Shown one piece after another: positions 43,914 through 59,383 of a stretch of DNA of 64,000 bases. The notes under the pieces were generated by a model. The model did not search any database. It saw nothing but the letters and a program-made list of their open reading frames with translations, and was not told where the DNA came from. Position 1 is the first letter of the stretch. Each line of letters starts with the position of its first letter. This stretch comes from Actinomyces sp. (GTDB lineage: Bacteria; Actinomycetota; Actinomycetes; Actinomycetales; Actinomycetaceae), in the NCBI GenBank assembly GCA_022649165.1, contig JALCNR010000004.1, positions 118,933-182,932 on the forward strand. The letters are read 5' to 3'. The position numbers were made by a program, and so were the translations under genes.

Positions 43914-45224
43914 GTGACGACCAGGAAGAGCTTCGCCGCCCTCAGCCTCGCGGCGGTCGGCGCGCTGGCGCTGACCGCGTGCTCTAGCGGCAGTTCAAGC
44001 GGAGAATCCGCTGACTCGAGCAGCTCGGGGGATAGTGACGGCACGATCACGCTGACCGTCGCCACGTTCAACGAGTTCGGCTACACCCAGGAGATGTTCG
44101 ACCAGTACGAGGCCGACCACCCCGGGATCACCGTCAAGGAGAAGAAGGCCGCGACCTCCAACGAGGCCCGCGACAACATGAACACGCGCCTCGCTGCGGG
44201 CTCCGGCCTGTCCGACGTCGAGGCCATCGAGGTCGACTGGCTCCCCGAGCTCATGCAGTACCCGGATGAGTTCGTCGACCTCACTTCCGATGAGACCAAC
44301 GGCCGGTGGCTGGAATGGAAAACCGCCGCCGCGACGACCTCCGACGGCAAGCTGATCGGCTACGGCACCGACGTCGGCCCGGAGGCCATCTGCTACCGCG
44401 CCGACTTGTTTGAGAAAGCGGGTCTGCCCACCGACCGCGACGAGGTCGCCGCCCTCCTCGAGGGCGATTGGGACACCTACTTCGAGGTCGGCAAGCAGTT
44501 CGTCGACAAGACCGGCATCCCGTGGTACGACGGCGCCACCGCCACGTACCAGGGCATGATCAACCAGGTCGAGAACCCCTTCGAGAATGACGACGACACC
44601 GTCATCCCCCTCAAGGACAACTCGACCATCAAGGGCGTCTACGACACCGTGCTCACCCAGTCGGTGGACAACGAGCTGTCGGCCCACCTCTCCCAGTGGT
44701 CCGAGGATTGGGTGAACGCCTTCCAGAAGGACGGCTTCGCCACGATGCTGTGCCCGCCGTGGATGCTCGGCGTCATCGAGGGCAACGCGGAAGGGGTCAC
44801 CGGATGGGACGTCGCCCCGGTCTTCCCCGGGGGCGGCGGCAACTGGGGCGGGTCCTACCTCACGGTGCCCGCCCAGGGCGCGCACTCTGAGGAGGCTAAG
44901 GAGCTCGCCGCCTGGCTGACGGCTCCTGAGCAGCAGATCCAGGCCTTCAAGAACAAGGGGACCTTCCCCTCGCAGATCGAGGCCCTGGACTCCGACGAGC
45001 TCACGTCCTACACGAACGAGTTCTTCAACAACGCCCCCGTCGGCCAGATCTACTCCGACCGTGTGAAGGCTGTGACGGTCCAGCCGTACAAGGGCCCGAA
45101 CTTCTTCACGATCACCCAGATCGTCACCGACGCGATGACCCGCGTCGACGTCGACAAGACCGATGACGCGTCCTCCTCGTGGGACAAGGCTCTCAGCGAG
45201 TTCGACCAGCTCGGACTCCAGTGA
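43914..45224 (+). CDS. Sugar ABC transporter substrate-binding lipoprotein
   Basis: 436 residues from GTG with AAGGAG five bases upstream. Signal peptide with lipobox ALTACSS (Cys about 23), a Ser-rich tether, then a family 1 extracellular solute-binding fold (TLTVATFNEFGYTQEMFDQY; DVGPEAICYRADLFEKAGLP; VPAQGAHSEEAKELAAWLT). It captures an oligosaccharide outside the membrane. With two permeases, a beta-glucosidase and a CebR-like operator, a cellobiose/beta-glucoside substrate is likely. No ATPase gene is in the cluster; a shared MsiK-type ATPase elsewhere would be needed, as in Streptomyces. Confidence 0.9.
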   Translation: MTTRKSFAALSLAAVGALALTACSSGSSSGESADSSSSGDSDGTITLTVATFNEFGYTQEMFDQYEADHPGITVKEKKAATSNEARDNMNTRLAAGSGLSDVEAIEVDWLPELMQYPDEFVDLTSDETNGRWLEWKTAAATTSDGKLIGYGTDVGPEAICYRADLFEKAGLPTDRDEVAALLEGDWDTYFEVGKQFVDKTGIPWYDGATATYQGMINQVENPFENDDDTVIPLKDNSTIKGVYDTVLTQSVDNELSAHLSQWSEDWVNAFQKDGFATMLCPPWMLGVIEGNAEGVTGWDVAPVFPGGGGNWGGSYLTVPAQGAHSEEAKELAAWLTAPEQQIQAFKNKGTFPSQIEALDSDELTSYTNEFFNNAPVGQIYSDRVKAVTVQPYKGPNFFTITQIVTDAMTRVDVDKTDDASSSWDKALSEFDQLGLQ

Positions 45225-45230
45225 GACCGC

Positions 45231-45269
45231 CCCGGCGGGCCGGGACGCCAGTCGTCCCGGCCCGCCGGG
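45231..45269 (+). terminator. Strong intercistronic hairpin within the sugar operon
   Basis: Bases 45231-45247 pair perfectly over 17 bp with 45253-45269 across a five-base loop, without a T-run. It lies six bases after the binding-protein stop and 70 before the first permease. Such hairpins usually stabilise the upstream message or reduce read-through, giving more binding protein than permease. Confidence 0.65.
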
Positions 45270-45338
45270 CGCCCCCGACACCACATCGACTCCCCGAGGC
45301 GCTCGCCGCCCCGCCGGGGAGAGGAGGACTCCCACATC

Positions 45339-46448
45339 ATGAGCACCACCACGCCGAGGGCCGCGGCCGTCAACCGGGGTGACCGGCTCGGCCGGATGGA
45401 ATACCGCTGGTCGCCCTACCTCTACATCGCGCCCTTCTTCGTCGTCTTCGCGATCACCGGGCTCTACCCGCTCCTCTATACGGCCTGGGTGTCCCTGCAC
45501 AAATGGCACCTGATCGGCGGCGACCAGGGGTTCGCGGGCCTCCAGAACTACGCGGACGTCATCCAGCAACCGACCTTCTGGATCGCGCTGCGCAACACGT
45601 TCTCGATCTTCCTGCTCTCCTCGGTGCCCCAGATCATCGCGGCGGTGCTCATCGCCTACGTCCTGGACTCGAATCTGCGGGCCCGGACCTTCTGGCGGAT
45701 GGGCGTCCTCCTCCCCTACGTCGTCGCGCCGGTGGCCGTCTCGCTGATCTTCTCCAAGGTCTTCGCCGACCAGTCGGGCATGGTCAACACCCTGCTGGCG
45801 GGCATCGGCGTGGATCCGGTGGGCTGGCACGCCAACGCCTTCGCCTCGCACATCGCCATCGCGAACATGGTGAACTTCCGGTGGACCGGGTACAACGCCC
45901 TGATCATGCTCGCCGCGATGCAGGCGATCCCCGGCGAGCTCTACGAGGCGGCCACCGTGGACGGAGCGGGGCGTGCCCGCCAGTTCTTCTCGGTGACGAT
46001 CCCGCAGCTGCGTTCCACCATCATCTTCGTGGTCCTCACCTCCACGATCGGCGGCCTGCAGATCTTCGACGAGCCCCGCATGTTCGACACGATGGGCAAC
46101 GGCGGAGCGGACAAGCAGTGGCTCACCCTGACCATGTACCTCTACTGGTTGGGCTGGGGGCCGCAGAAGAGCTTCGGGCGGGCCTCGGCCGTCGCCTGGA
46201 TCCTGTTCCTCATCATCATCGTCCTGGCCGTGGTCAACTTCCTTCTCACGCAGCGCATCGCGAGCTCCGGGATGAAGGAGCGGCAGCGGGGCCGCGGGCG
46301 ACGGCGCGCCACGCCCTCGCCGATCGACGAGGACGTCGCCCTGGGGGCCGTGCGGGGCATGCCGGGCGCGGCGGCCCGGTCCGCCGGGGCCGCCCTCGCC
46401 GATGACCCCGGCAGACCCGGGACCACAGGGGAAGGAGAGCAGAGATGA
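45339..46448 (+). CDS. Sugar ABC transporter permease (MalF-like)
   Basis: 369 residues from ATG with GAGGAGG upstream. Six membrane helices, the first at about residues 26-47, and the EAA loop near residues 200-225 (YEAATVDGAGRARQFFSVTI) that docks on the ATPase. The C-terminal 70 residues are a basic, disordered cytoplasmic tail. The stop overlaps the next permease start as ATGA. Confidence 0.9.
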   Translation: MSTTTPRAAAVNRGDRLGRMEYRWSPYLYIAPFFVVFAITGLYPLLYTAWVSLHKWHLIGGDQGFAGLQNYADVIQQPTFWIALRNTFSIFLLSSVPQIIAAVLIAYVLDSNLRARTFWRMGVLLPYVVAPVAVSLIFSKVFADQSGMVNTLLAGIGVDPVGWHANAFASHIAIANMVNFRWTGYNALIMLAAMQAIPGELYEAATVDGAGRARQFFSVTIPQLRSTIIFVVLTSTIGGLQIFDEPRMFDTMGNGGADKQWLTLTMYLYWLGWGPQKSFGRASAVAWILFLIIIVLAVVNFLLTQRIASSGMKERQRGRGRRRATPSPIDEDVALGAVRGMPGAAARSAGAALADDPGRPGTTGEGEQR

Positions 46449-47388
46449 GCGCGGGCACGCCATCGGCGGCCATGATCGAGCAGCGCGCGGGCAAGGGGGC
46501 GGCCAGGGCGGCCAGACGTCGCAGGGCTCGCACCGGCTCCGGGCGGGTCGCCCACAGGTCCTTCGGGCGCAACCGCCGCCCGGGCCGCACGACCTACGTC
46601 ATCCTCACGTTGGTGGTCCTGATCTCCGCCTACCCCCTCTACTTCGCGCTGCAGCTGGCCTCCTCCACGGCGGCCGACATCGCGCGGAACCCCATCCCGC
46701 CGTTGGCGCTGCAGGGAAACCTGGGGGAGAACATCCAGCGTGTCCTGAACTCCGGGATCGACTTCTGGGGCGCCTTCCTCAACTCCGTCATCGTCTCGAC
46801 CGTCGTGTCCGTCTCGGTCGTGTTCTTCTCGACCCTGGCGGGCTACTCGTTCTCGAAGCTGCGCTTCCGGGGGCGGGACGGGCTGCTGACCTTCGTCATC
46901 GCGACGATGGCGGTCCCCGCCCAGCTGGGCGTCGTCCCGCTGTTCATCGTCATGGCGAAGCTGAACTGGACCGGGGAGTTGATCTCGGTGATCGTGCCGG
47001 GGATGGTCTCCGCGTTCGGCGTGTTCTGGATGACGCAGTACATCCGCGACGCGCTGCCCTATGAGCTCATCGAGGCGGCCCGCGTGGACGGGGCCTCGAT
47101 GTTCCGCACGTTCTGGTCGGTGGCCCTCCCCTCGGCGCGCCCCGCGGCCGCGATGCTCGCCCTGTTCACCTTCGTCGGGTCGTGGACGAACTTCTTCTGG
47201 CCTTTCATCGTGCTGGGCGCGAAGAACCCGACCCTGCCGGTGGCCCTGCAGCTGCTGCAGGCCTCCTATTTCAAGGACTACTCGCTGATCATGGCGGGCG
47301 TGGTCGTCGCGACCGTGCCGCTGCTGATCCTGTTCGTCGTCGCCGGGCGCCAACTGGTGTCGGGCATCATGCAAGGAGCTGTCAAGGG

Positions 47389-47392
<4 letters not shown>
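46445..47392 (+). CDS. Sugar ABC transporter permease (MalG-like)
   Basis: 315 residues, coupled to the preceding permease by ATGA with GGAAGGAG upstream. About six helices after a basic 45-residue N-terminus; the EAA motif is YELIEAARVDGASMFRTFWS. It forms the second half of the transport channel. Its stop overlaps the beta-glucosidase start (ATGA). Confidence 0.9.
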
Positions 47393-48853
<1,461 letters not shown>

Positions 48854-48855
<2 letters not shown>

Positions 48856-48889
48856 GGGCCGTCCGCGGACGCGGCGGTGGCGGACCCTC
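48854..48889 (+). terminator. Probable terminator of the sugar operon
   Basis: GAGGG and GTCCGC (48854-48866) pair with GCGGAC and CCTC (48880-48889) around the stop region of the beta-glucosidase gene; no T-run follows. Confidence 0.45.
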
Positions 48890-48948
48890 ATCCGGGTGAC
48901 AATGGCGCAGGCGGACGGATGCCGCCGGCGGAGGAAGGGGGCGCGGGC

Positions 48949-49965
48949 ATGTCGGTGGAGTCCAGCGGAGCGGTGACCCTCGAGGACGTGGCGCGCAGGG
49001 CCGGGGTCTCCCGGGCGACGGCCTCGCGGGTGGTGCGCGGCGACAGCGGCGTGTCCGCGGAGAAGGCGCAGGCCGTGCGCGGAGCCGTCGCCGAGCTCAG
49101 GTACATCCCGAACCGCGCCGCCCGGTCCCTGGTCACCCGGCGGACCGACACGGTGGCCGTCGTGGTGCCCGAACCGGACCAGAGGATCTTCTCCGACCCG
49201 TTCTTCTTCCTGACGATCCAGACGGTCTCGCGGGCGCTGGAGGACACGGACATCCAGCTCGTCATGGCCTTCGCCGACCGGGCCGGCTCCCACCAGCGGC
49301 TGCGCGCGTTCCTGGGAGATGGCCACGTGGACGGGGCGATCGTCGTGTCCCACCACCAGATCCCCGGGCAGATCGAGACGTTCATGCGCGCGCCGATCCC
49401 CGTGGTGTTCATCGGCCGCCCGGCGATGGCGACCTCGTCGGTGTCGTGGGTGGACGTCGACAACCGGGAGGGCGGGCGCATCGCCGCACGCAGGCTGGGG
49501 GAACGAGGCCGGCGCCGCCCCGCCATCATCACCGGCACGCTCGACATGGTGGCGGCGCAGGACCGGCTGGAGGGATTCACTTCGGTGTTCGAGAGCCAGG
49601 GGATCCCGGTGGCCCAGTTGGACGGCGACTACACCCGGGAGTCGGGGGCGCGCGCGGTGCGCGAGCTGGAGCCGCTGATCCGGCGCGGTGAGGTGGACGG
49701 CGTGTTCTGCTGCTCGGACCTGATGAGCCGGGGGGTGCTGGACGCGTGGCACGAGCTGGGGGTGGCGGTGCCGGGCGACGTGGCACTGGTGTCCTTCGAT
49801 GACATCGACGCGGAGCGGACGGACCCGCCGCTCACCACGGTCGACAACCCCGTCTCCGAGATGGGGGTCGCGGCGATCCGGATGCTGCGGGACCTCATGG
49901 CGGGCCGGGAGACGCAGCAGCCCGTGCAGCTGCCCGCGAGGCTCATGGAGCGGATGTCGGGGTGA
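48949..49965 (+). CDS. LacI-family repressor of the beta-glucoside operon
   Basis: 338 residues from ATG 48949 with GAAGGGGG upstream; an upstream in-frame ATG is rejected because the HTH starts only after residue 8 here. The DNA-binding part is VTLEDVARRAGVSRATASRVV with hinge YIPNRAARSLVTRR; the rest is the periplasmic-binding-like sensor domain (SFDDIDAERTDPPLTTV near the end). It follows the beta-glucosidase gene and probably binds the two palindromes upstream of the operon, releasing on a beta-glucoside. Confidence 0.9.
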   Translation: MSVESSGAVTLEDVARRAGVSRATASRVVRGDSGVSAEKAQAVRGAVAELRYIPNRAARSLVTRRTDTVAVVVPEPDQRIFSDPFFFLTIQTVSRALEDTDIQLVMAFADRAGSHQRLRAFLGDGHVDGAIVVSHHQIPGQIETFMRAPIPVVFIGRPAMATSSVSWVDVDNREGGRIAARRLGERGRRRPAIITGTLDMVAAQDRLEGFTSVFESQGIPVAQLDGDYTRESGARAVRELEPLIRRGEVDGVFCCSDLMSRGVLDAWHELGVAVPGDVALVSFDDIDAERTDPPLTTVDNPVSEMGVAAIRMLRDLMAGRETQQPVQLPARLMERMSG

Positions 49966-49995
49966 GGCGGCCGTCGGGGTGAGGCGGCCGTCGGG
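49956..49995. repeat. 17-bp tandem repeat at the repressor 3' end, and gene-free DNA to the SRP RNA
   Basis: GTCGGGGTGAGGCGGCC occurs twice in tandem with a partial third copy, spanning the repressor stop codon. It looks like a replication-slippage duplication. The 358 bases from 49996 to the SRP RNA contain no convincing gene. Confidence 0.6.
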
Positions 49996-50353
49996 CCCCG
50001 ATGCCGGCTGCCCCGCGACACTCCACCGGGCTCATCGCGCTGGTCACTTTCGGCGTCCTTGTCAGCGTGTTCGGGCAGAGGCTCTCCCTGAGGCGGAGGA
50101 TCGGCGCCATGCCGACGTCAACTGGGCAGACAGTAAAAGAGAATCATGGCTCTCACGCGAGCATCGCGAGGAGTCTGCTCCGGCAGGCCGGCCAGTGGCG
50201 CCCGGCCCGGGGGATCCTGCGTCGCCCCGATCCCGGTGATCCGGTCTCTGCCCGGACATCTGCGCCGATCGGCGGCCCGGGACCGGGCCGCCGCGATGGC
50301 TGCGCGTCTGCGGTCCCAGGGGTCTCGGGCGTCTCGCCGTGTAGACTGTTCCC

Positions 50354-50440
50354 GATCCTCCGCGTGACGGTATCGTCCGAACCTCCCCAGGGCCGGAAGG
50401 CAGCAAGGATAAGGGCGCGCTGCCGGGTGCGCGGAGGGTC
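50354..50440 (+). ncRNA. ffs: Signal recognition particle RNA (4.5S-type)
   Basis: The 5' end GATCCTCCGCG pairs with 3' CGCGGAGGGTC to close a hairpin, and the apex carries the diagnostic AGGGCCGGAAGGCAGCAAGG of bacterial SRP RNA, which binds Ffh. A -10-like TAGACT at 50342-50347 lies six bases before the 5' end, and a short T-run follows. It is next to dnaX, a common location. Confidence 0.93.
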
Positions 50441-50533
50441 CTTTTCATGCACCCCGGGGCGGCTGCGGAGGGCGCCTGTGGATGGAGGCCCGGGGTGATG
50501 CGAGATGCCCATGGGTGCCCGTAAGGTGCAGGT

Positions 50534-53269
50534 GTGACGACAGCTCTCTACCGCAGGTACCGACCCGACACCTTCGACCAGGTGATCGGGCAGGACCACG
50601 TGACCGTTCCCCTGCGGGCGGCGCTGCGGGCGAATCGCGTCACCCACGCCTACCTCTTCTCCGGGCCCAGGGGGTGCGGGAAGACGACCTCGGCGCGCAT
50701 CCTCGCCCGTTGCCTCAACTGCGCGGAGGGACCCACCGACACTCCCTGCGGGCACTGCGACTCCTGCCGCGAGCTGGCCACCGGCGGCCCCGGCTCACTC
50801 GATGTCGTCGAGATGGACGCGGCCTCCCACGGCGGCGTCGACGATGCCCGCGACCTGCGTGAGCGCGCGGCCTTCGCACCCGTGCGCGACCGCTACAAGG
50901 TGTTCATCATCGACGAGGCCCACATGGTGACGACCCAGGGCTTCAACGCGCTGCTCAAGCTCGTCGAGGAACCCCCCGAGCATGTGAAATTCGTCTTCGC
51001 CACCACGGAGCCGGACAAGGTCATCGGCACCATCCGCTCGCGCACGCACCACTACCCGTTCCGGCTGGTGCCGCCCGACATCCTGGAGCCCTACCTGAGG
51101 TCCCTGTGCGACCAGGAGGGGATCTCCGTCGGCGATGGCGTGCTGAACCTCGTCATCCGCGCCGGCGGGGGATCGGTGCGCGACACGCTGTCCGTCCTGG
51201 ACCAGCTGATGGCGGGTGCGGCCGACCAGCGGCTGGACTACGCGACCACGGTGGCCCTGCTGGGCTACACGGACTCGGCCCTGCTGGACCAGACGGTGGA
51301 TGCGCTCGCCGGAGGGGACGGCGCCGCCGTGTACCGCGTCATCGAGCGCATGGTCGAGTCCGGCCACGAACCCCGTCGCTTCGTCGAGGACCTGCTCCAG
51401 CGCCTGCGGGACCTGCTCATCATCGCGGTCGCCGGGGACGGCGCCGACGACGTGCTGGCGGGGACGCCGGCGGACCAGCTGGAGCGGATGCGGGTCCAGG
51501 CCAGGAACTGGGGGCCGGGCCCCCTGTCGCGCGCCGCGGATCTGACCGACCAGTCCCTGCGGTCGATGACGGGTGCCACCTCTCCGAGGCTGCAATTGGA
51601 ACTGCTGATCGGACGCATCCTGGTGCCCGCTCCCGGACTGACCGCCGCGGGCGGCCAGCCGGGTGCGGGAGTCGGCGCCTTCCCGGGCACGGTCGGCATG
51701 GCCGGCGGGGGCGCGCCGCACAGCGGTTCCGGGACGGGCGGCGGGGCCGCGCATCCTCCGCAGGAGCAGGACGGTCCGGCCGGTCACCGCTTCGGGGCGG
51801 CGGAGGCCCGCGAGCAGCTGCGACGCGCTCGCGCAGATCAGGCGCGCCCGGACGCGGGAGCCGCCACACCGGTTCCCGCGGGGCCGGTTCCGTCGACGCC
51901 TGTCGCGCGCCGTCCATCGGACGGCGCCCGGGCGGGGACCGGGGCTCCCGAGCCGTTTGTCGGGGGGGCCGGGCGCGCGCTGCCCGGATGGGACGAGCCC
52001 GTCGCCCCCGTCCCCGGCTCGGAGACACCCCCGGCGGGCCGGGAGACGGGCGGGCGGGGAGCGGATTCCCCCACGGCCGCGGCTCCCCCCGTCGTTCCGT
52101 CCGCGCCGGCGCCTGCGGCGCCTCCCGTATCGGGAGGTGCCGAGCCGCCATCAGGGGAACCCGCCCCGCAGGAGCCGGCCGTCCCGGCCGGACGCGACGC
52201 GGACATGCTGCGGCAGCGCTGGCCCGAGGTCATCCAGAGGCTGGCCTCGATCAGCCGCGCGACGTGGTCCCTCGTCGACCAGAACGCCCAGTTGGGCGGC
52301 GTCGACGGCGCGGTGGCCGTCGTCGTCTTCCCGACGGAGGGCCTGGTCGGGGCGTTCGTCAACGGGCGCCGGGGTGTGGACGTCGAACTCGCCATCCACG
52401 AGGCCACCGGACTGTCCCTCAGCGTGCACGCCCAGGTCGGGCAGGCCGGCGGCGGCGCTTCCGTGACGACGCCGACGGCGCTCCCCCGGCCTCCCGAGCC
52501 CTCCCGCCGCCCCGCGCCCGCCCGGAGCGCGGGATCCGCCCAGGAGCCTCCGGAGGACACCTCCGATGCCGGGGACGGTGGGGAGGAGCCCCACCCAGGC
52601 GGACCGGCCGGCGCGGCCGGGTGGCCCCAGGCCCGCGTCCCCGCGGGCGGAGCCCGCGAGCCGTCTCCGTCTCCCGTGCCCGCGCGGATGGTCCGCGAGG
52701 GCCCAGGACTCCAGGCCCCGGCGCCGGACGGGCCGGTCTTCGACGGCCACGCCGCTGTCGGGGAGCCCGCCCCGGAGGAAACAGATCCCGAGGACGCCGC
52801 CTCCGCGCCCGGGAGGCCCTCGGATGCGGCGCCGTCAGCCCGGGCCGACGCGCATGCTCCCGCTGCCGCGGCCCGCGCGTCCGCTCCCGATCCCGTCTGG
52901 ACCGGCGGATGGACCGAGCCCGTCGCCGTCATCCCGGGATCCGCCTCCGGCCCCGCAGCCGCTCCCGTCTTCGACGACGAGGCCGTCCCGGTCGGCCGAG
53001 ACGAACCGCCGGCGCACCGCGAGACGCCCGCGGGACGGGTTCCGGGGACACCCTCGTCCGGACGCTCCGCGCCGGAGGGCGCGCGGCAGGCGGAGGACGC
53101 GGAGGAGAGCGCGCCCGATGCCGACCACCCGGCCGTGGCGGCCGCCCAGGACATGTCGGCCAGCATCGACGACGCGGATCTCGAGAGCTCGACGCTGATC
53201 GGGCTGCCGGCCGTCCTGGACATCCTGGGAGGCACCGTCGTCGAAGAGATCGACGAGAAGGAGGACTGA
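50534..53269 (+). CDS. dnaX: DNA polymerase III subunits gamma and tau
   Basis: 911 residues from GTG. Walker A is GPRGCGKTT (44-52), the zinc cluster CLNCAEGPTDTPCGHCDSC follows, then FIIDEAHMVTTQGFNALLKL and the Arg finger region FATTEPDKVIGTI. Domain III ends near residue 370. The remaining 540 residues are Pro/Ala/Gly-rich apart from an ordered domain about 555-640 (LRQRWPEVIQRLASISR), probably the polymerase- and helicase-contacting part of tau. Longer than the usual 550-800 residues. recR follows seven bases after its stop. Confidence 0.95.
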   Translation: MTTALYRRYRPDTFDQVIGQDHVTVPLRAALRANRVTHAYLFSGPRGCGKTTSARILARCLNCAEGPTDTPCGHCDSCRELATGGPGSLDVVEMDAASHGGVDDARDLRERAAFAPVRDRYKVFIIDEAHMVTTQGFNALLKLVEEPPEHVKFVFATTEPDKVIGTIRSRTHHYPFRLVPPDILEPYLRSLCDQEGISVGDGVLNLVIRAGGGSVRDTLSVLDQLMAGAADQRLDYATTVALLGYTDSALLDQTVDALAGGDGAAVYRVIERMVESGHEPRRFVEDLLQRLRDLLIIAVAGDGADDVLAGTPADQLERMRVQARNWGPGPLSRAADLTDQSLRSMTGATSPRLQLELLIGRILVPAPGLTAAGGQPGAGVGAFPGTVGMAGGGAPHSGSGTGGGAAHPPQEQDGPAGHRFGAAEAREQLRRARADQARPDAGAATPVPAGPVPSTPVARRPSDGARAGTGAPEPFVGGAGRALPGWDEPVAPVPGSETPPAGRETGGRGADSPTAAAPPVVPSAPAPAAPPVSGGAEPPSGEPAPQEPAVPAGRDADMLRQRWPEVIQRLASISRATWSLVDQNAQLGGVDGAVAVVVFPTEGLVGAFVNGRRGVDVELAIHEATGLSLSVHAQVGQAGGGASVTTPTALPRPPEPSRRPAPARSAGSAQEPPEDTSDAGDGGEEPHPGGPAGAAGWPQARVPAGGAREPSPSPVPARMVREGPGLQAPAPDGPVFDGHAAVGEPAPEETDPEDAASAPGRPSDAAPSARADAHAPAAAARASAPDPVWTGGWTEPVAVIPGSASGPAAAPVFDDEAVPVGRDEPPAHRETPAGRVPGTPSSGRSAPEGARQAEDAEESAPDADHPAVAAAQDMSASIDDADLESSTLIGLPAVLDILGGTVVEEIDEKED

Positions 53270-53275
53270 GAGCCG

Positions 53276-53872
53276 GTGTTCGAGGGAGCGTTGCAGGACC
53301 TCATCGACCAGCTGGGCATGCTGCCGGGCGTCGGCCCGAAATCCGCCCAACGCATGGCCCTGCACCTGCAGGCCGCCGATCCCGACGACGTCACCGCCCT
53401 GGTCGACGCCATCCGGGCCGTCCGTGAGCGCGTCCACGTGTGTGAGGTGTGTGGCAACCTCACCGAGGATCCGCTCTGCTCGATCTGCCGCGACGTCCGG
53501 CGCGACCCGACGATGATCTGCGTGGTCGAGGACGCCAAGGACATCCAGTCGATCGAGGGCGCGCGCGTCTTCCGGGGCCGCTACCACGTGCTGGGAGGGG
53601 CGATCGACCCGATCCACGGCGTCGGCCCCGACCAGCTGCGGATCCGGCAGCTGCTCACGCGCCTGCGGGACGGTCAGGTCACCGAGGTCATCCTGGCCAC
53701 CAATCCCAACGTCGAGGGCGAGGCCACGGCCTCCTACCTGGCCCGCACGCTGAACACGATCGGGATCTCGACCTCGCGGCTGGCGATGGGCCTCCCCATG
53801 GGCGGGGACCTGGAATACGCGGACTCGATCACGCTGGGACGCGCCATGGAGGGCCGCCGCTCGATGAGCTGA
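53276..53872 (+). CDS. recR: Recombination protein RecR
   Basis: 198 residues from GTG; GGAGGA in the end of dnaX provides the ribosome site. Helix-hairpin-helix ([19 protein letters not shown]), C4 zinc finger ([18 protein letters not shown]) and Toprim domain ([13 protein letters not shown]) are in order. RecR loads RecA with RecF/RecO at gaps. Pairing with dnaX is conserved widely. Confidence 0.96.
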   Translation: MFEGALQDLIDQLGMLPGVGPKSAQRMALHLQAADPDDVTALVDAIRAVRERVHVCEVCGNLTEDPLCSICRDVRRDPTMICVVEDAKDIQSIEGARVFRGRYHVLGGAIDPIHGVGPDQLRIRQLLTRLRDGQVTEVILATNPNVEGEATASYLARTLNTIGISTSRLAMGLPMGGDLEYADSITLGRAMEGRRSMS

Positions 53873-53978
53873 GACCGGCCGGGGCCTCGGCGGGCCGGCG
53901 GTCGCCCCGCCACCCTCCGACGGGGTCCTCACAGCCCGGACACAGCCGCGCGGGCCGCGCGGGTGGGAGGATGGGCCC

Positions 53979-54709
53979 GTGACAGACGCCGATCCCACCT
54001 TCGTCCGCGCAGACGGGTCCAGCGCGCACATCCTCGTCGTCGACGACGAGGAGGTCCTGGCCGAGCTGCTGGGCGCTGCGCTGCGCCACCAGGGCTGGGA
54101 GGTCCGCACGGCCTCGAACGGCTGGGAGGCGCTGGACGCCGCCCGCGACTTCGACCCCGACGCGGTCGTCCTCGACATTCAGATGCCCGGCCTCGACGGC
54201 ATGGAGACCCTCGACCGCCTGCGCAAGACCGACCCGCACCTGCCCGTCCTCTTCCTCACCGCGCGCGACGCCGTGGCCGACCGCGTCACCGGGCTGCGCG
54301 CCGGCGCGGACGACTACGTCACCAAGCCCTTCGACCTCGACGAGGTCACCGCCCGCATCGACGCCCTGCTGCGCCGGGCCGGCATGAGCGCGCAGACCGT
54401 GCGCCACGTCCTCGCCGTCGGCGACCTCGAGCTCGATGAGGACTCCCACGACGTGCAGCGCGGCGGAGACCCGATCCAGCTGACGAACACCGAGTTCGAA
54501 CTGCTGCGCTATCTCATGGAGAATCCCAGCACGGTGCTGTCCAAGGCCCAGATCCTTGACCGTGTGTGGTCCTACGACTTCGGCGGCCAGGCCAATGTGG
54601 TCGAGCTCTACATCTCCTACCTGCGCAAGAAGATCGAGGCCGACCGCCCGCCGATGATCCACACCGTCCGGGGAGCGGGCTACATGATCCGGCCCGCTGA
54701 GGAGCCCTG

Positions 54710-54710
<1 letters not shown>
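53979..54710 (+). CDS. OmpR-family response regulator
   Basis: 243 residues from GTG. Receiver domain with the acidic pocket DDEE, phospho-acceptor Asp66 in VVLDIQMPG and Lys in DDYVTKPF; C-terminal winged helix (TNTEFELLRYLMENPSTVLS; VVELYISYLRKKIEAD; IHTVRGAGYMIRP). Overlaps the downstream sensor kinase as TGATG. The arrangement resembles actinobacterial TcrX/TrcR-type systems; the signal is unknown. Confidence 0.93.
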
Positions 54711-58905
<4,195 letters not shown>

Positions 58906-58931
58906 GCGGGCGGTCTCCCGGACGGACGCAA

Positions 58932-58959
58932 GGGGGGCGCCGGTCAGACGTCGCCCCCC
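58932..58959. terminator. Convergent terminator between asd and thioredoxin genes
   Basis: GGGGGGCG (58932-58939) pairs perfectly with CGCCCCCC (58952-58959), loop 12 bases. Confidence 0.6.
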
Positions 58960-58971
58960 AGCGCTGCGGTG

Positions 58972-59343
58972 TCAGGCCTTCGTCGCGTCCTGGGCGGCGA
59001 TGTCGGCGCGGACCTTGTCCATGTCGAGCTCGCGGATCTGGCGGATGAGGTCCTCCAGCGCGGAGGACGGCAGGGCGCCGGCCTGCCGGAAGACGGCGAT
59101 GCCGTCGCGGAAGGCCATCAGCGTCGGGATCGAGCTGATCTGCGCGGCCTGCGCCAGCTGCATCTGCGCGTCGGTGTCGACCTTGCCGAAGACGATATCG
59201 GTGTTCTTCTGCGAGGCGTCGTCGAAAACGGGGGCGAACTGGCGGCACGGGCCGCACCATGTCGCCCAGAAGTCGACCAGGACGATGTCGTTGTCCAAGA
59301 CGGTCTTCTCGAAAGTGTCATTCGTCAGTTCGACGGTGCTCAT
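58972..59343 (-). CDS. trxA: Thioredoxin
   Basis: 123 residues. Active site FWATWCGPCRQFAP, conserved cis-proline in ISSIPTLMAF. The C-terminal 18 residues extend beyond classical thioredoxin. A cytosolic disulphide reductant. It lies 40 bases downstream of the TetR gene on the same strand and may be co-transcribed with it. Confidence 0.93.
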   Translation of the reverse strand: MSTVELTNDTFEKTVLDNDIVLVDFWATWCGPCRQFAPVFDDASQKNTDIVFGKVDTDAQMQLAQAAQISSIPTLMAFRDGIAVFRQAGALPSSALEDLIRQIRELDMDKVRADIAAQDATKA

Positions 59344-59383
59344 GCGGGCCTCTCCAGGTCGGTCGGATGCGGATGTGCTGCTG

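Noticed and set aside
49996..50350. Possible gene between the LacI repressor and SRP RNA
   Set aside because: Open frames there are Arg/Pro/Ser-rich, run into the SRP RNA and show no recognisable domain.
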